DNA of 64,000 nt from Paenibacillus sp. FSL R5-0517 (lineage in GTDB: Bacteria > Bacillota > Bacilli > Paenibacillales > Paenibacillaceae), in contig NZ_CP150235.1 of assembly GCF_037974355.1 (NCBI RefSeq), forward strand, positions 2,852,001 to 2,916,000, in the 5' to 3' direction. Shown here piece after piece: positions 17,914 to 26,255 of the stretch (its first letter is position 1; each line of letters starts with the position of its first letter). The notes under the pieces are model-generated. The model ran no database searches, was not told where the DNA came from, and was given only the letters and a program-made list of their open reading frames with translations. A program made the position numbers and the translations under genes.

Positions 17914-19259
17914 CGAATCGAGATGAACGAATTCAGCATTATCTTGATCACATGTGTGTTGAGGTTAAAGCTCGCGAAGTACATAACGACTTGCGTGATG
18001 AGTTGGGAAACCACATGGAAGAGATCATTTTGGACAAAGAACAAGAAGGTTATACAGAGGAAGAAGCAATTGCATACGCCATTGAACAGATGGGCGATCC
18101 AGCTGTTGTAGGCAAGAGTATGCACCGGTTACATCGTCACCGAATGCATTGGGGGCTGTTAGTTGGATTAATTGCTTTGTCTATAATAAGTCTGTTCTTA
18201 ATGTGGGTTTTTACGATTAATGTAGCAGATGAAAAGTATCAGTTCTTATATCGCAATCATGTCGTGTACACCGTTATAGGTGTAATGTTGATGTTGTTCT
18301 TTATTTACTTTGATTATCGTAAGTTGAAAAAAGCTGCTTGGTGGATCTATATTCTACTGAATGTCATGTTATGGATCAGTCCAATGATAACTACAGATAT
18401 TTATGGTAATAGCAGATATTGGAGCTTATTTGGCTTAACACTAGACCTTACCACAGCTTCAGTGTGGATTTTGCCACTTGCTATAGGTGCCATTATGGTG
18501 GACAAGCTTCGTTCCAATTGTAATATGCAATCCATATTGACCTACATTGCGATGGTAACGATTCCCGCAGTACTATTGTTTCAAACGTTGGACTGGGTTC
18601 GCTTGTTTCTGTTTGGCATAATGTCCATTATTTTATTTGGCTGGCTCACGCGAAAATGGCTTTATACAGTCATAGGTGCTGTTATAACAGGAATTATTTT
18701 TGTATTGTTATTGTTCTTTGCAGATCAATACGGACGACTGGTGAGGCTCACTGTCGTTTTGAATCTTCAGGATGATCCTTATGGCAGTGCCTATAGTAAC
18801 TATTCCATTATCGAAATTATTCGATCATCAGGTTGGTGGGGTAACGGGATTGATACAACGTTTGACAGGTTTAAAACGAGTTATTTCAATTATCCAGGAG
18901 TGCTGCTCATTGATGTGTTTGGCTGGTCTGCCGGGATACTGCTATTGGTGGCGATCATCTGGTTTGTTGCCAATATGGTGAAAATGCTTCCTCGCATATG
19001 GGATGATTTTGGTCGTATGATTATTGTCAGTATCACAGCTATGTTTGCAATGCAAATCATCTATTCGCTGGCTATGACTACCGGAAAAGCACCTATTATC
19101 AGTATCACTTTTCCTTTAATTGGATACGGAAATCACTTGATGTTTGATTACGCCATGCTCGGTTTACTGCTCGGTATTTACCGCCGGAAGGATACTACTT
19201 CGAAGAAAAATGACGAAATGCCGAAGAAGATGGATGCCGACCTACTGACCAATTCATAG
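17910..19259 (+). CDS. FtsW/RodA/SpoVE-like membrane protein with permease-prefix domain
   Basis: A 449-residue protein. The first 80 residues are a cytoplasmic permease-prefix domain (helical, HNDLRDELGNHMEEII, EEEAIAYAIEQMGDP), followed by about ten membrane segments. Segments such as NSRYWSLFGLTLDL and RSSGWWGNGID match positions of SEDS glycosyltransferases (FtsW, RodA). However, the loop that carries the catalytic Asp of SEDS enzymes reads FNYPGVLLIDVFGWSAG, with no HTDF-type Asp at the expected place. A non-catalytic SEDS relative controlled by its PadR partner is therefore likely. The true role is unknown. Confidence 0.75.
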   Translation: MTNRDERIQHYLDHMCVEVKAREVHNDLRDELGNHMEEIILDKEQEGYTEEEAIAYAIEQMGDPAVVGKSMHRLHRHRMHWGLLVGLIALSIISLFLMWVFTINVADEKYQFLYRNHVVYTVIGVMLMLFFIYFDYRKLKKAAWWIYILLNVMLWISPMITTDIYGNSRYWSLFGLTLDLTTASVWILPLAIGAIMVDKLRSNCNMQSILTYIAMVTIPAVLLFQTLDWVRLFLFGIMSIILFGWLTRKWLYTVIGAVITGIIFVLLLFFADQYGRLVRLTVVLNLQDDPYGSAYSNYSIIEIIRSSGWWGNGIDTTFDRFKTSYFNYPGVLLIDVFGWSAGILLLVAIIWFVANMVKMLPRIWDDFGRMIIVSITAMFAMQIIYSLAMTTGKAPIISITFPLIGYGNHLMFDYAMLGLLLGIYRRKDTTSKKNDEMPKKMDADLLTNS

Positions 19260-19300
19260 GCATCCAAACTCATTACCGCATTATGAATGAAGGTATTGTT

Positions 19301-19319
19301 ATGCTCGTTTAATGAGCAT
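19301..19319. other. short hairpin between convergent genes
   Basis: ATGCTC and GAGCAT form a perfect 6-bp stem with a seven-base loop directly after the SgrR-like gene's stop and 42 bases after the FtsW-like gene. There is no clear T run, so a terminator role is only possible. Confidence 0.35.
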
Positions 19320-21110
19320 TCACGGAAACCAGATATGACGCAGGTTCACCCAGCCCTGGCTGTTGAAAGATAGGCCACGAACGGAAGGCAAATAAGCGGT
19401 TTCTACCGGTTTTTTGGATAAATGGAACAGTAAATTCTGATCAACCAAAAATTGCTCAATTCGGTCTAATTCAGAAGTTCGATCTGCTGCAATCGGAGAG
19501 GCGATAATGGTTTGCAACATCTCATGAATCGTTATACGAGCAGAATCTTCCAGATGCTCGGACAACGTGGAATAAAGATCATACCTGCGCAGTTCTTCGT
19601 CTCTATCCCGAATCAGAGAAAAGAGAATCAGATCAGATTCCAGCCGCAGATCTCCTTTGAACTGCTCCATCGTGCCTGTGCGGACGGTACAGGAGTAACC
19701 GCACTGCTCCAATGTAGATGCCAGTTGTTGGGCATCCCTGCGATATTGTGGAATGGTTGCAATGTGCAGGGATACGGGACGAGTGGCAGTGAGTCGTTGA
19801 GATATATGGCTACATCCCTCCGAATGTACCTGGACCATTTGGGTACTCGCTTTACTAAAATGAGGTACCACAACCTCAGAGTCATCTGCATGTCCGTCAT
19901 CTCTATACATTCCAGCAAGACATGACTGGACGTGTGCTCTTACTACCGGATCGTTTAACGGTCCGGTTTTTTGCGTATTACACGTGAGTAATTTATGAAC
20001 CATCACACCTGCGCTAATCTGAGTCCAGTCTGCACCCTTGGACGAAGACGGATTATGAACAAGATGGAAGAACGGAGTTTCGATATCTTGGCTATCATCC
20101 ATTTTGGCCGAGGCACTCCACGGAATTTGCAGGATATCTACCCGGTCCATATGTGCTCTACCCTGAAAATACGATGAAAAGGCTTCAAGTCTGCACAAGT
20201 GATCATCCCAGGCAGTAACCTTGAACGGTCCCGTCCCGACAGGTTTTTGCATTGCATGCAGATCACCCGCATGATTCATCTTAAGTTCGTGTGTTCCCGG
20301 TGAGGGTACAATCGCCGCACGACTTGTTGTAAGAAAGGACAAAAATAATTCGTGAGGTTTTTTAAGCCGGAAACACACGGTCAAGGGACTGACCGCTTCA
20401 ATAGATAGAATCTGTTTACTCACATCACGGTACAGTGTTCGGCGGTCTGTAGATTGCAACCGTTCAAACGTATGCACAATATCATGGGACGTCAGCATCT
20501 GACCATTGTGAAATGTAATGCCTTTTCGTAAATAAAACGTCCAGGTCTGTCGGTCTGCACTGACATCCCAAGTATGAGCGAGACAGGGGAGAATCTCCCC
20601 TTTTTCACCACGTTGAACCAACCCGTCAAAGACATGGCTGGTCACAAAGGATTCAGCCAACAGATTAATGTACAGCGGATCAAGCGCATGAAGCTGTTGG
20701 CGCAGGGGTAGCCGTAGTGTATCAATCTGCTCATTATTGGTGCCGGCTTCTGTATGATGTCCCGAATACCCGAGCAACCACTGGTTTAGATGATCCTGCA
20801 TGGTTGTTGAACTGGAGAATGCACTCACCTGCTCGGCAGCTTCCTGCAATTCCCGGCGATTCATGGCTTGCATCATGTATTCAGCCGCGATTTGATCGGC
20901 CGGAACAAGCAAAGTCAGTGATGAACGACGACCGCGACCACGTTGGGAAACCCAACTAATCCAGTCATGAGCAACCATCTTTTTGACAATCGTTAATGTA
21001 TTACGATGCGTGCATTCGAGCAATTCAGCGAGGTCGGCAAGCGTAAGTTCATGTTCTGTATGATGACCGTATTGGCGATGTAACAGCAGATATTGCTGAT
21101 GTAATTTCAA
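19320..21110 (-). CDS. sgrR: SgrR-like regulator with solute-binding domain
   Basis: A 596-residue protein with an N-terminal winged helix (about 1-75: LTLADLAELLECTHRNTLTIVKKM, then GRGRRSSLTLL) fused to an oligopeptide-binding-type domain (SBP_bac_5; DPLYINLLAESFVTSHVFDGLV, FYLRKGITFHNGQMLTSHDIV). No signal peptide, so it acts in the cytoplasm. This is the SgrR architecture, in which the binding domain is thought to sense a small ligand, such as a sugar phosphate in E. coli; the ligand here is unknown. No sgrS-type small RNA or sugar transporter is adjacent. It is divergent from the DUF4173-like gene. Confidence 0.85.
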   Translation of the reverse strand: MKLHQQYLLLHRQYGHHTEHELTLADLAELLECTHRNTLTIVKKMVAHDWISWVSQRGRGRRSSLTLLVPADQIAAEYMMQAMNRRELQEAAEQVSAFSSSTTMQDHLNQWLLGYSGHHTEAGTNNEQIDTLRLPLRQQLHALDPLYINLLAESFVTSHVFDGLVQRGEKGEILPCLAHTWDVSADRQTWTFYLRKGITFHNGQMLTSHDIVHTFERLQSTDRRTLYRDVSKQILSIEAVSPLTVCFRLKKPHELFLSFLTTSRAAIVPSPGTHELKMNHAGDLHAMQKPVGTGPFKVTAWDDHLCRLEAFSSYFQGRAHMDRVDILQIPWSASAKMDDSQDIETPFFHLVHNPSSSKGADWTQISAGVMVHKLLTCNTQKTGPLNDPVVRAHVQSCLAGMYRDDGHADDSEVVVPHFSKASTQMVQVHSEGCSHISQRLTATRPVSLHIATIPQYRRDAQQLASTLEQCGYSCTVRTGTMEQFKGDLRLESDLILFSLIRDRDEELRRYDLYSTLSEHLEDSARITIHEMLQTIIASPIAADRTSELDRIEQFLVDQNLLFHLSKKPVETAYLPSVRGLSFNSQGWVNLRHIWFP

Positions 21111-21245
21111 AGTGATGATTCCCTCCTGGAGGTGAACTCTGACGTATTCCTCTAAAATAAGAAGTTTTATCGTTTTTAATTTCTATTTATATTCCTATTT
21201 TATCATCTAGAATATAGCATAGAAAGGTTAATGGAGGTTTTTCCC

Positions 21246-22865
21246 ATGATTGATAAAATAATGGCTTCACCGCATCGTGCTCTAATCACGCTACTGTCTG
21301 CATGGATACTTGCTATCATTCACCAGTATTTATTCTATGGTAATGATTTGGGCGTATCGTATCCGATCTTTGTCATTCTCTTATACGTGTTTATGTATCT
21401 GTTTGCACGGGATCGTATGAGGTCTTTCCGGTGGATTGATGCTTTTGTGGCGGGTGTTGTGCTGTTGTTATCGCTAACGTTCCTCTTATATGACAACGAA
21501 CTGCTGCGTGTACTTAATTTTCTAGTTGTACCGGGCCTGATCATCTTACATATGACGTATCTAATGGGTAGAAAACAGAAGCAGTGGTGGGAGATCGGGT
21601 TGATTGGTACGGCGATTGACCATTTACTGCCTCAAGCCATACGTCATTGGGGGACTGTTGGGGCCCTTGCTGTGAGAGCAGGGGGGCGTGGCATAGGCAA
21701 ATCACAGAAAACAGTTGTTTTTAAAGTGCTCATCGGTCTTGTGGCATCTTTGCCTATTCTTATTGTTGTGATCACGTTATTGTCATCCGCTGACGGGGTC
21801 TTCGATCAATATTTATCCGGTTTCCCGGAGTGGTTAAATCAACTGGCTTTTACACCAGGACTGCCAAGAATCATCTGGATGTTCATCGGAGGTATATTGT
21901 TATTCGGTTATGTATGGGGATTTGTCCAGCCGATGCAATATGAGACAGAGAAGAGAGAGAATGCACATTGGAAAAGTGGAGCAGCAACCACGCTTGATAA
22001 GAGTGATCACACTTATATATACTCTCCTGTGGATCCACTCCCTAAGGGTCAGGTTACGAATAAAATTACACCCGAGCCCGAACGCACTCCGGTTCTTCGA
22101 GGACCATTCAGATTGGACCCCATCATTGTGGGCACCATGCTGATCGTCATCAACTGTGTGTACGTTATGTTCGTACTTGTGCAGTTTTCGTATCTGTTTG
22201 GTGCCGGAGAGGGACATCTTCCGGTAGATCTGTCATACGCTGAGTATGCGAGAAGTGGGTTTGCGGAGCTGATTCTCGTTACGGGTATTAATTTCTTTAT
22301 TCTTATTGTTGCATTGCAATTCACACGTCCGAGTGGAAAAGTAGGCATGATCGTGCATCAGGCACTTCTCCTGATTCTGGTCAGCTGTTCAGCAATCATG
22401 TTGTATTCCGCGTTTATGCGCCTAAATCTATATGAACAGGCATATGGATATACGTACATCCGGTTCCTGGTACACGCATTTATGATCTTTCTCGCACTTC
22501 TGTTGCTGATTGCCGGCCTTCGTATACGTTATACGTCGATTCCGTTGATCCGTTGGTATATTGTGCTCGCACTGACTGCATATGTTGCCGTCAATTATGT
22601 GGGCATGGATCGCAGGATTGCCGAATTGAACATAGAACGTTACCGTCAAACTGGCAATATTGATGCATCCTACCTGGCAGGTCTATCGGCAGATGCGACT
22701 CCGTTACTTCGAGAGTTTGCTCTGAAGGAGTACCCGGATCTCAAGAGAGAAATGCTGGAACGTCAAGCCTATCTGGAGAGGGATACAGCCAATCGTTCCT
22801 GGCCTTCTTATAACGTTGCAAAACACAGAGCTGAGCTAGAAATGTCCAAATTGAGAACGGAATAG
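21246..22865 (+). CDS. DUF4173/DUF4153-like polytopic membrane protein
   Basis: A 539-residue membrane protein with about ten or more hydrophobic segments. The features VGALAVRAGGRGIGKSQKTVVFKVLIGL and LSSADGVFDQY, the later Y-E-Q-A-YGYT-IR segment and a final NIERYRQTGNIDASYL-GLS-DA tail are typical of the DUF4173 (formerly DUF4153) family. Function is not established. The ATG at 21246 follows TGGAGG. The tail after the last membrane segment is soluble. The gene is divergent from the SgrR-like regulator with about 135 bases between the starts. Confidence 0.8.
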   Translation: MIDKIMASPHRALITLLSAWILAIIHQYLFYGNDLGVSYPIFVILLYVFMYLFARDRMRSFRWIDAFVAGVVLLLSLTFLLYDNELLRVLNFLVVPGLIILHMTYLMGRKQKQWWEIGLIGTAIDHLLPQAIRHWGTVGALAVRAGGRGIGKSQKTVVFKVLIGLVASLPILIVVITLLSSADGVFDQYLSGFPEWLNQLAFTPGLPRIIWMFIGGILLFGYVWGFVQPMQYETEKRENAHWKSGAATTLDKSDHTYIYSPVDPLPKGQVTNKITPEPERTPVLRGPFRLDPIIVGTMLIVINCVYVMFVLVQFSYLFGAGEGHLPVDLSYAEYARSGFAELILVTGINFFILIVALQFTRPSGKVGMIVHQALLLILVSCSAIMLYSAFMRLNLYEQAYGYTYIRFLVHAFMIFLALLLLIAGLRIRYTSIPLIRWYIVLALTAYVAVNYVGMDRRIAELNIERYRQTGNIDASYLAGLSADATPLLREFALKEYPDLKREMLERQAYLERDTANRSWPSYNVAKHRAELEMSKLRTE

Positions 22866-22916
22866 TTGAATACTGGCTATTTTCACGAACGGATTTATGC
22901 AAAAACAATATGTAAG

Positions 22917-22925
22917 TGTTATAAT
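22917..22925 (+). promoter_or_regulatory. extended -10 promoter of the yidC leader
   Basis: TGtTATAAT is a consensus extended -10 element; the -35 region is weak, as is common with extended -10 promoters. Transcription would start near 22932, about 25 bases before the leader ORF. Confidence 0.7.
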
Positions 22926-22957
22926 ATAAAAACTAACCTATAAAGGGGGTGAATCCC

Positions 22958-23308
22958 TTGTTTGAACTGCACGAGTTATTACCATATTTATTCTCGATTG
23001 GACTCATCTTCACCGTCAGTTATGCCTATATTGCCCATCTTCATTGTGGCATGACGGAGTACTGGGTGGAAGGTGGCGTCGGTGGTGGACTTGAACCTGT
23101 ACTTCCCGCCCTGTGTTTGGACAGACAGCACAGACAGGAAGACTGGAGCCGCATGATTAGACGAAGAGAAGCGCCCGATGAAGATGAACCAGATTGTCAT
23201 TCCTCGTTGAACGATTGGTCAACAAATCAACGAGGAGGATATATATGGAACATAAGACGAACAAGGGATTCACTTTTACATCGGACAAGGGACGGATCTA
23301 TGGCCTGA
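22958..23308 (+). CDS. MifM-like arrest-peptide leader of yidC
   Basis: A 116-residue ORF ahead of and overlapping yidC by 64 bases in another frame. The TTG at 22958 follows AAAGGGGGTG; the GTG at 22949 lies within that site. Residues 7-28 form one membrane segment (LLPYLFSIGLIFTVSYAYIA). Residues 63-79 read WSRMIRRREAPDEDEPD, resembling the ribosome-stalling tail of B. subtilis MifM (W, I/M and R/K residues followed by an acidic run, DEED). The acidic codons (23177-23188) end 14 bases before the hairpin that hides the yidC ribosome-binding site. Residues after about 85 may not matter. No long homology to MifM is visible; the match is in layout and motif. The role is inference. Confidence 0.7.
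   Translation: MFELHELLPYLFSIGLIFTVSYAYIAHLHCGMTEYWVEGGVGGGLEPVLPALCLDRQHRQEDWSRMIRRREAPDEDEPDCHSSLNDWSTNQRGGYIWNIRRTRDSLLHRTRDGSMA
23202..23235 (+). promoter_or_regulatory. hairpin sequestering the yidC ribosome-binding site
   Basis: CCTCGTTGA (23202-23210) is perfectly complementary to TCAACGAGG (23227-23235), a 9-bp stem with a 16-base loop; one A-U and one G-U pair can extend it outward. The right arm contains the first part of the yidC Shine-Dalgarno GAGGAGG (23232-23238), six bases before the ATG at 23245. Folded, it would block yidC initiation; a ribosome paused upstream on the acidic codons would reach the left arm and open it. Confidence 0.75.
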
Positions 23309-24132
23309 TTGCTATTTTGTTTGCAGTCATGCTGCTTGCCGGATGCAGCAACAACGTGTCGGAGATTACCTCATCGACACCGGGATTTTTTAACCATTAC
23401 ATTGTATTTCCACTGTCGTATCTGATTCAGCATATTGCCACCATATTTAATGGAAGCTATGGGGTGGCGATTATTGTGATCACGCTGGTCATTCGTCTAG
23501 CACTGTTGCCATTGATGATGCGTCAAGCGAAGTCCCAGCAGGGAACACGAGTCATCATGAACGCCATGAAACCCGAGATGGATGCCCTCAAGAAAAAATA
23601 TGAAGGCAAAAATGACCCTGCTGATAAGCAAAAGCTGTCTCAGGAAACGATGGAGCTATACAAGAAACATAAGTTCAATCCGCTGAATATTGGTTGCTTG
23701 CCGATGCTCATTCAGTTGCCTATCCTGTCAGGTATTTACACGGCTATCCGACTTACACCGGAGTTGTCCTCCCATTCGTTCCTGTGGTTCAAACTGGGTG
23801 CACCGGATTACGTGCTCGCTGTGGTGGTCGCGGTCATTTATCTGATTCAAGCGAAGGTATCCCAAGCTAATATGGCGCCTGAACAGCGAAAACAGTTTGC
23901 CATTATGGGATATCTCTCCCCATTAATGATGGCATTCTTTTCTCTAACAGCCCCTGCAGCCATGCCGCTCTATTGGACGGTTGGGGGTTCGTTCCTGGTA
24001 CTACAGACGTTATTATTCCGCAAGATGTACCCTGTAGAACACCCGCAGGAGCCTGTAATAGTGGAAGTGAGTCAGAAAAAGAATAAAAAATCTGGTTCAT
24101 CCAAATCTACTCGGAAACCTGCGAAGTCGTAG
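23245..24132 (+). CDS. yidC: membrane protein insertase YidC/OxaA/SpoIIIJ
   Basis: A 295-residue insertase that places proteins in the cytoplasmic membrane. It has a lipoprotein-type signal (LLAGC, Cys near residue 34), about five membrane segments, the conserved groove Arg in the first core segment (LVIRLALLPL), the charged cytoplasmic hairpin (MKPEMDALKKKYEGK), FNPLNIGCLPMLIQLPI and a basic C-tail. The ATG at 23245 follows GAGGAGG; the frame is open upstream but the leader occupies that region. The leader and hairpin upstream suggest control by translation arrest, as for the second YidC (YqjG) of B. subtilis. A terminator follows. Confidence 0.93.
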   Translation: MEHKTNKGFTFTSDKGRIYGLIAILFAVMLLAGCSNNVSEITSSTPGFFNHYIVFPLSYLIQHIATIFNGSYGVAIIVITLVIRLALLPLMMRQAKSQQGTRVIMNAMKPEMDALKKKYEGKNDPADKQKLSQETMELYKKHKFNPLNIGCLPMLIQLPILSGIYTAIRLTPELSSHSFLWFKLGAPDYVLAVVVAVIYLIQAKVSQANMAPEQRKQFAIMGYLSPLMMAFFSLTAPAAMPLYWTVGGSFLVLQTLLFRKMYPVEHPQEPVIVEVSQKKNKKSGSSKSTRKPAKS

Positions 24133-24206
24133 GAAAAGATATGGACGTAATCATTGCATCGTCAAGATATTTAGTACGAACGTGTTATACGTTGCAAAAG
24201 CCTAAG

Positions 24207-24238
24207 AAAGAAGCCGATCCTTTAGGATCGGCTTCTTT
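24207..24238. terminator. terminator of yidC, probably bidirectional
   Basis: AAAGAAGCCGATCC and GGATCGGCTTCTTT form a perfect 14-bp stem around TTTA. A/T runs at both ends suit both yidC and the convergent LuxR-type gene. Confidence 0.9.
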
Positions 24239-24308
24239 GTATTCAAGAAACGAAGTAGATTAAATGTACTCGCATTCTATTGAGCAGCTATTCATCTGTT
24301 CCGTCACG

Positions 24309-25421
24309 TCATATTGCCGGTTCATTCGACAGTTGGAAACGGGAAACGAAATACCAGATAAGCTCGCGACGTGAGGATACCTTGGTTTTGGCGAAAATCG
24401 ATTTCAAATGATCCTGAACGGTGTAGACAGAAATATGCATCGCTGCAGCAATCTCTTTGGACGAATAGCTGCGAAGCACATAACCCAGCAGTTCCCGTTC
24501 TCGACTGGATAATCCATGGCTCTCGGCGAGCAAGGGCAGCAAATCTTGTGGCATCGCCTGCTCCAAACGAATAGCGATCTGATCTTGTCCTGTAATCTGT
24601 TGCATAAGACTGGCATGAAGTATGAGGTAACGGCCATCCGGAAGCTGGATACAGACTTTGGAGGGCGATTCGGGAGTGAGTTGAGTATCGTCAGCCCGTT
24701 CTACCCGATTCTTGCGCTGCAAGTGCGAACTGACTGCACGTACCGGACGGGGCAGAACACCCGGCCCTATATGTTCCAGCATACGCAATTGGGACAGCCA
24801 ATACTCTGCCGGGGCGTTCAGGGATAAGAGCTGGAACGTATCCGAGGTGATGATAATCCCGGGTTCCTCAGGACTTCCACTCGTGATTTCCTCCACAAGG
24901 GTCAGACTTGTGGACCGCAGCATCGATGCAATCGAAGCAGTCCAGGTCTGAATCAGCAACCGTTCTTCTTCTGTAAAAAAAGAATTCTCAGTCTTGCGAT
25001 ACAGCGTCAGATATCCCCAACAAGCGTCTCCACTGACGAATACGGCGCGCAGTTCATCACCGAACCCCGCTGGCTGAAGAATGTTGATATAACGTGGGCT
25101 TTGTTCATGCTGTGCGTTCATGGCCGTGTGAAGTATAGCTGTATGTTCACCGCTGCGAATTAACTCAGCGTATTTATGTATATCTTCTTCCATGTATTCA
25201 TTGATGAATAACCGATCATGAATAGCTTCAATGCCTTCTTCTGTCACAGCTCCAGTGGAGAGAAGAGTCAAAGGATCAACGGTGGTGAAACAGTATGCGT
25301 CGTACGGTACAACCGATTGGATCTGTTTGAGAACAGCTTCCCGGTAGGTACGTGAGGTCCAGGTTCCTTTTTCAAGAGAAGTGATAAGTCTGTGGCTCCG
25401 GTCAATAGGTGATGTCAACAA
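24309..25421 (-). CDS. LuxR-type transcriptional regulator
   Basis: A cytoplasmic regulator of about 370 residues. The N-terminal 270 residues look like a GAF-type sensing region (VFVSGDACWGYLTLYRK, FFTEEERLLIQTW), and the C-terminal LuxR helix-turn-helix reads LSSRERELLGYVLRSYSSKEIAAAMHISVYTVQDHL. TTG at 25421 (or the next TTG, 25418) follows AGAGGAG and lies downstream of a good promoter; the frame is open to 25556, but that would place the start upstream of the promoter's start site. It is divergent from the methyltransferase/dehydrogenase pair, which it may control. Confidence 0.85.
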   Translation of the reverse strand: MLTSPIDRSHRLITSLEKGTWTSRTYREAVLKQIQSVVPYDAYCFTTVDPLTLLSTGAVTEEGIEAIHDRLFINEYMEEDIHKYAELIRSGEHTAILHTAMNAQHEQSPRYINILQPAGFGDELRAVFVSGDACWGYLTLYRKTENSFFTEEERLLIQTWTASIASMLRSTSLTLVEEITSGSPEEPGIIITSDTFQLLSLNAPAEYWLSQLRMLEHIGPGVLPRPVRAVSSHLQRKNRVERADDTQLTPESPSKVCIQLPDGRYLILHASLMQQITGQDQIAIRLEQAMPQDLLPLLAESHGLSSRERELLGYVLRSYSSKEIAAAMHISVYTVQDHLKSIFAKTKVSSRRELIWYFVSRFQLSNEPAI

Positions 25422-25485
25422 GGTTTCTCCTCTCTCTATGTGAATATCCCAATGTTCTGGGATTGTAGGCTCAGCGTATCCTTCT

Positions 25486-25514
25486 ATAATGAAATTAGAC
25501 GAACAACGAGTCAA
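25486..25514 (-). promoter_or_regulatory. promoter of the LuxR-type gene
   Basis: On the minus strand TTGACT (25514-25509), a 17-base spacer and CATTAT (25491-25486) form a near-consensus sigma-A promoter. It fixes the LuxR-type gene's start downstream, near 25421. Confidence 0.7.
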
Positions 25515-25547
25515 GTCTAACTTCAATTCAAGAGGAGCGCGGTGCCC

Positions 25548-26255
25548 ATGAATCACAATCCATCACCGATGAGCTGGGAAACAGCAGATGTTCATCGTTA
25601 CGAACAATCGATAGCCTTGAAAATTCCGGGTTATTCTCATATGCATGATCTAATGGAACGGCTGCTTGCAGCATATTTTGCGGATAACAACGAAATTCAT
25701 ATACTTGTTGCTGGAGCTGGAGGGGGAAAAGAATTAGCTCTGATGGGTTCACGCCATTCCAACTGGATGTTCACGGGAGTAGATCCTTCGCTGCCGATGC
25801 TGCAACTTGCTGAGAAACGAGTCGCGGAAGCGGGTATTGGCTCCAGAGTGACGCTGCAACCTGTCACGGTTGAAGCATTGCCGGAGGATATTTTATATGA
25901 TGGGGCGACAAGCATGCTCATGTTGCATTTCCTTCAAGGGATGGAGGCCAAACGAGCATTCCTGACAAGTCTGGCAGCGAGACTTAAACCGGGTGCACCA
26001 CTGATCATTGCGGCTGTAAATGCCGATCTTCGTTCTCCGGCACATTCAATCATGATGCAAGCTTGGCAGGATCACATGCTCAGTGTGGGTGTGCTTCCTG
26101 AAGAGTGGGAGCGCTTTGCTGCTTCCCTGGGCCGTGAATCCGATCCAATATGCTCTGAAGAGATGACTCAGCTACTGACCGAATGCGGTTTCTCACATAT
26201 TACACGTTACTTCGGGGCGTTCTGGGTGGAGGGGCATTATGCAATTCGAAACTAA
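25548..26255 (+). CDS. class I SAM-dependent methyltransferase
   Basis: A 235-residue soluble methyltransferase. Motif I is IHILVAGAGGGKELALMG (about 55-72), followed by an acidic residue in the second strand (FTGVDPSLPML) and the post-I pattern ATSMLMLHFLQGM. It transfers a methyl group from S-adenosylmethionine to an unknown acceptor. The ATG at 25548 is ten bases after AGAGGAG; a GTG at 25542 is closer and also possible. The stop overlaps the next gene's start by 17 bases, so it is co-translated with the dehydrogenase. Confidence 0.85.
   Translation: MNHNPSPMSWETADVHRYEQSIALKIPGYSHMHDLMERLLAAYFADNNEIHILVAGAGGGKELALMGSRHSNWMFTGVDPSLPMLQLAEKRVAEAGIGSRVTLQPVTVEALPEDILYDGATSMLMLHFLQGMEAKRAFLTSLAARLKPGAPLIIAAVNADLRSPAHSIMMQAWQDHMLSVGVLPEEWERFAASLGRESDPICSEEMTQLLTECGFSHITRYFGAFWVEGHYAIRN

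Noticed and set aside
22949..22957. GTG at 22949 as start of the yidC leader
   Set aside because: The GTG overlaps the Shine-Dalgarno AAAGGGGGTG; TTG 22958 has correct spacing and gives an MFE start like that of MifM.
25422..25556. Longer N-terminus of the LuxR-type regulator to 25556
   Set aside because: A near-consensus promoter (TTGACT, 17 bases, CATTAT) lies inside this stretch, so translation must start downstream.
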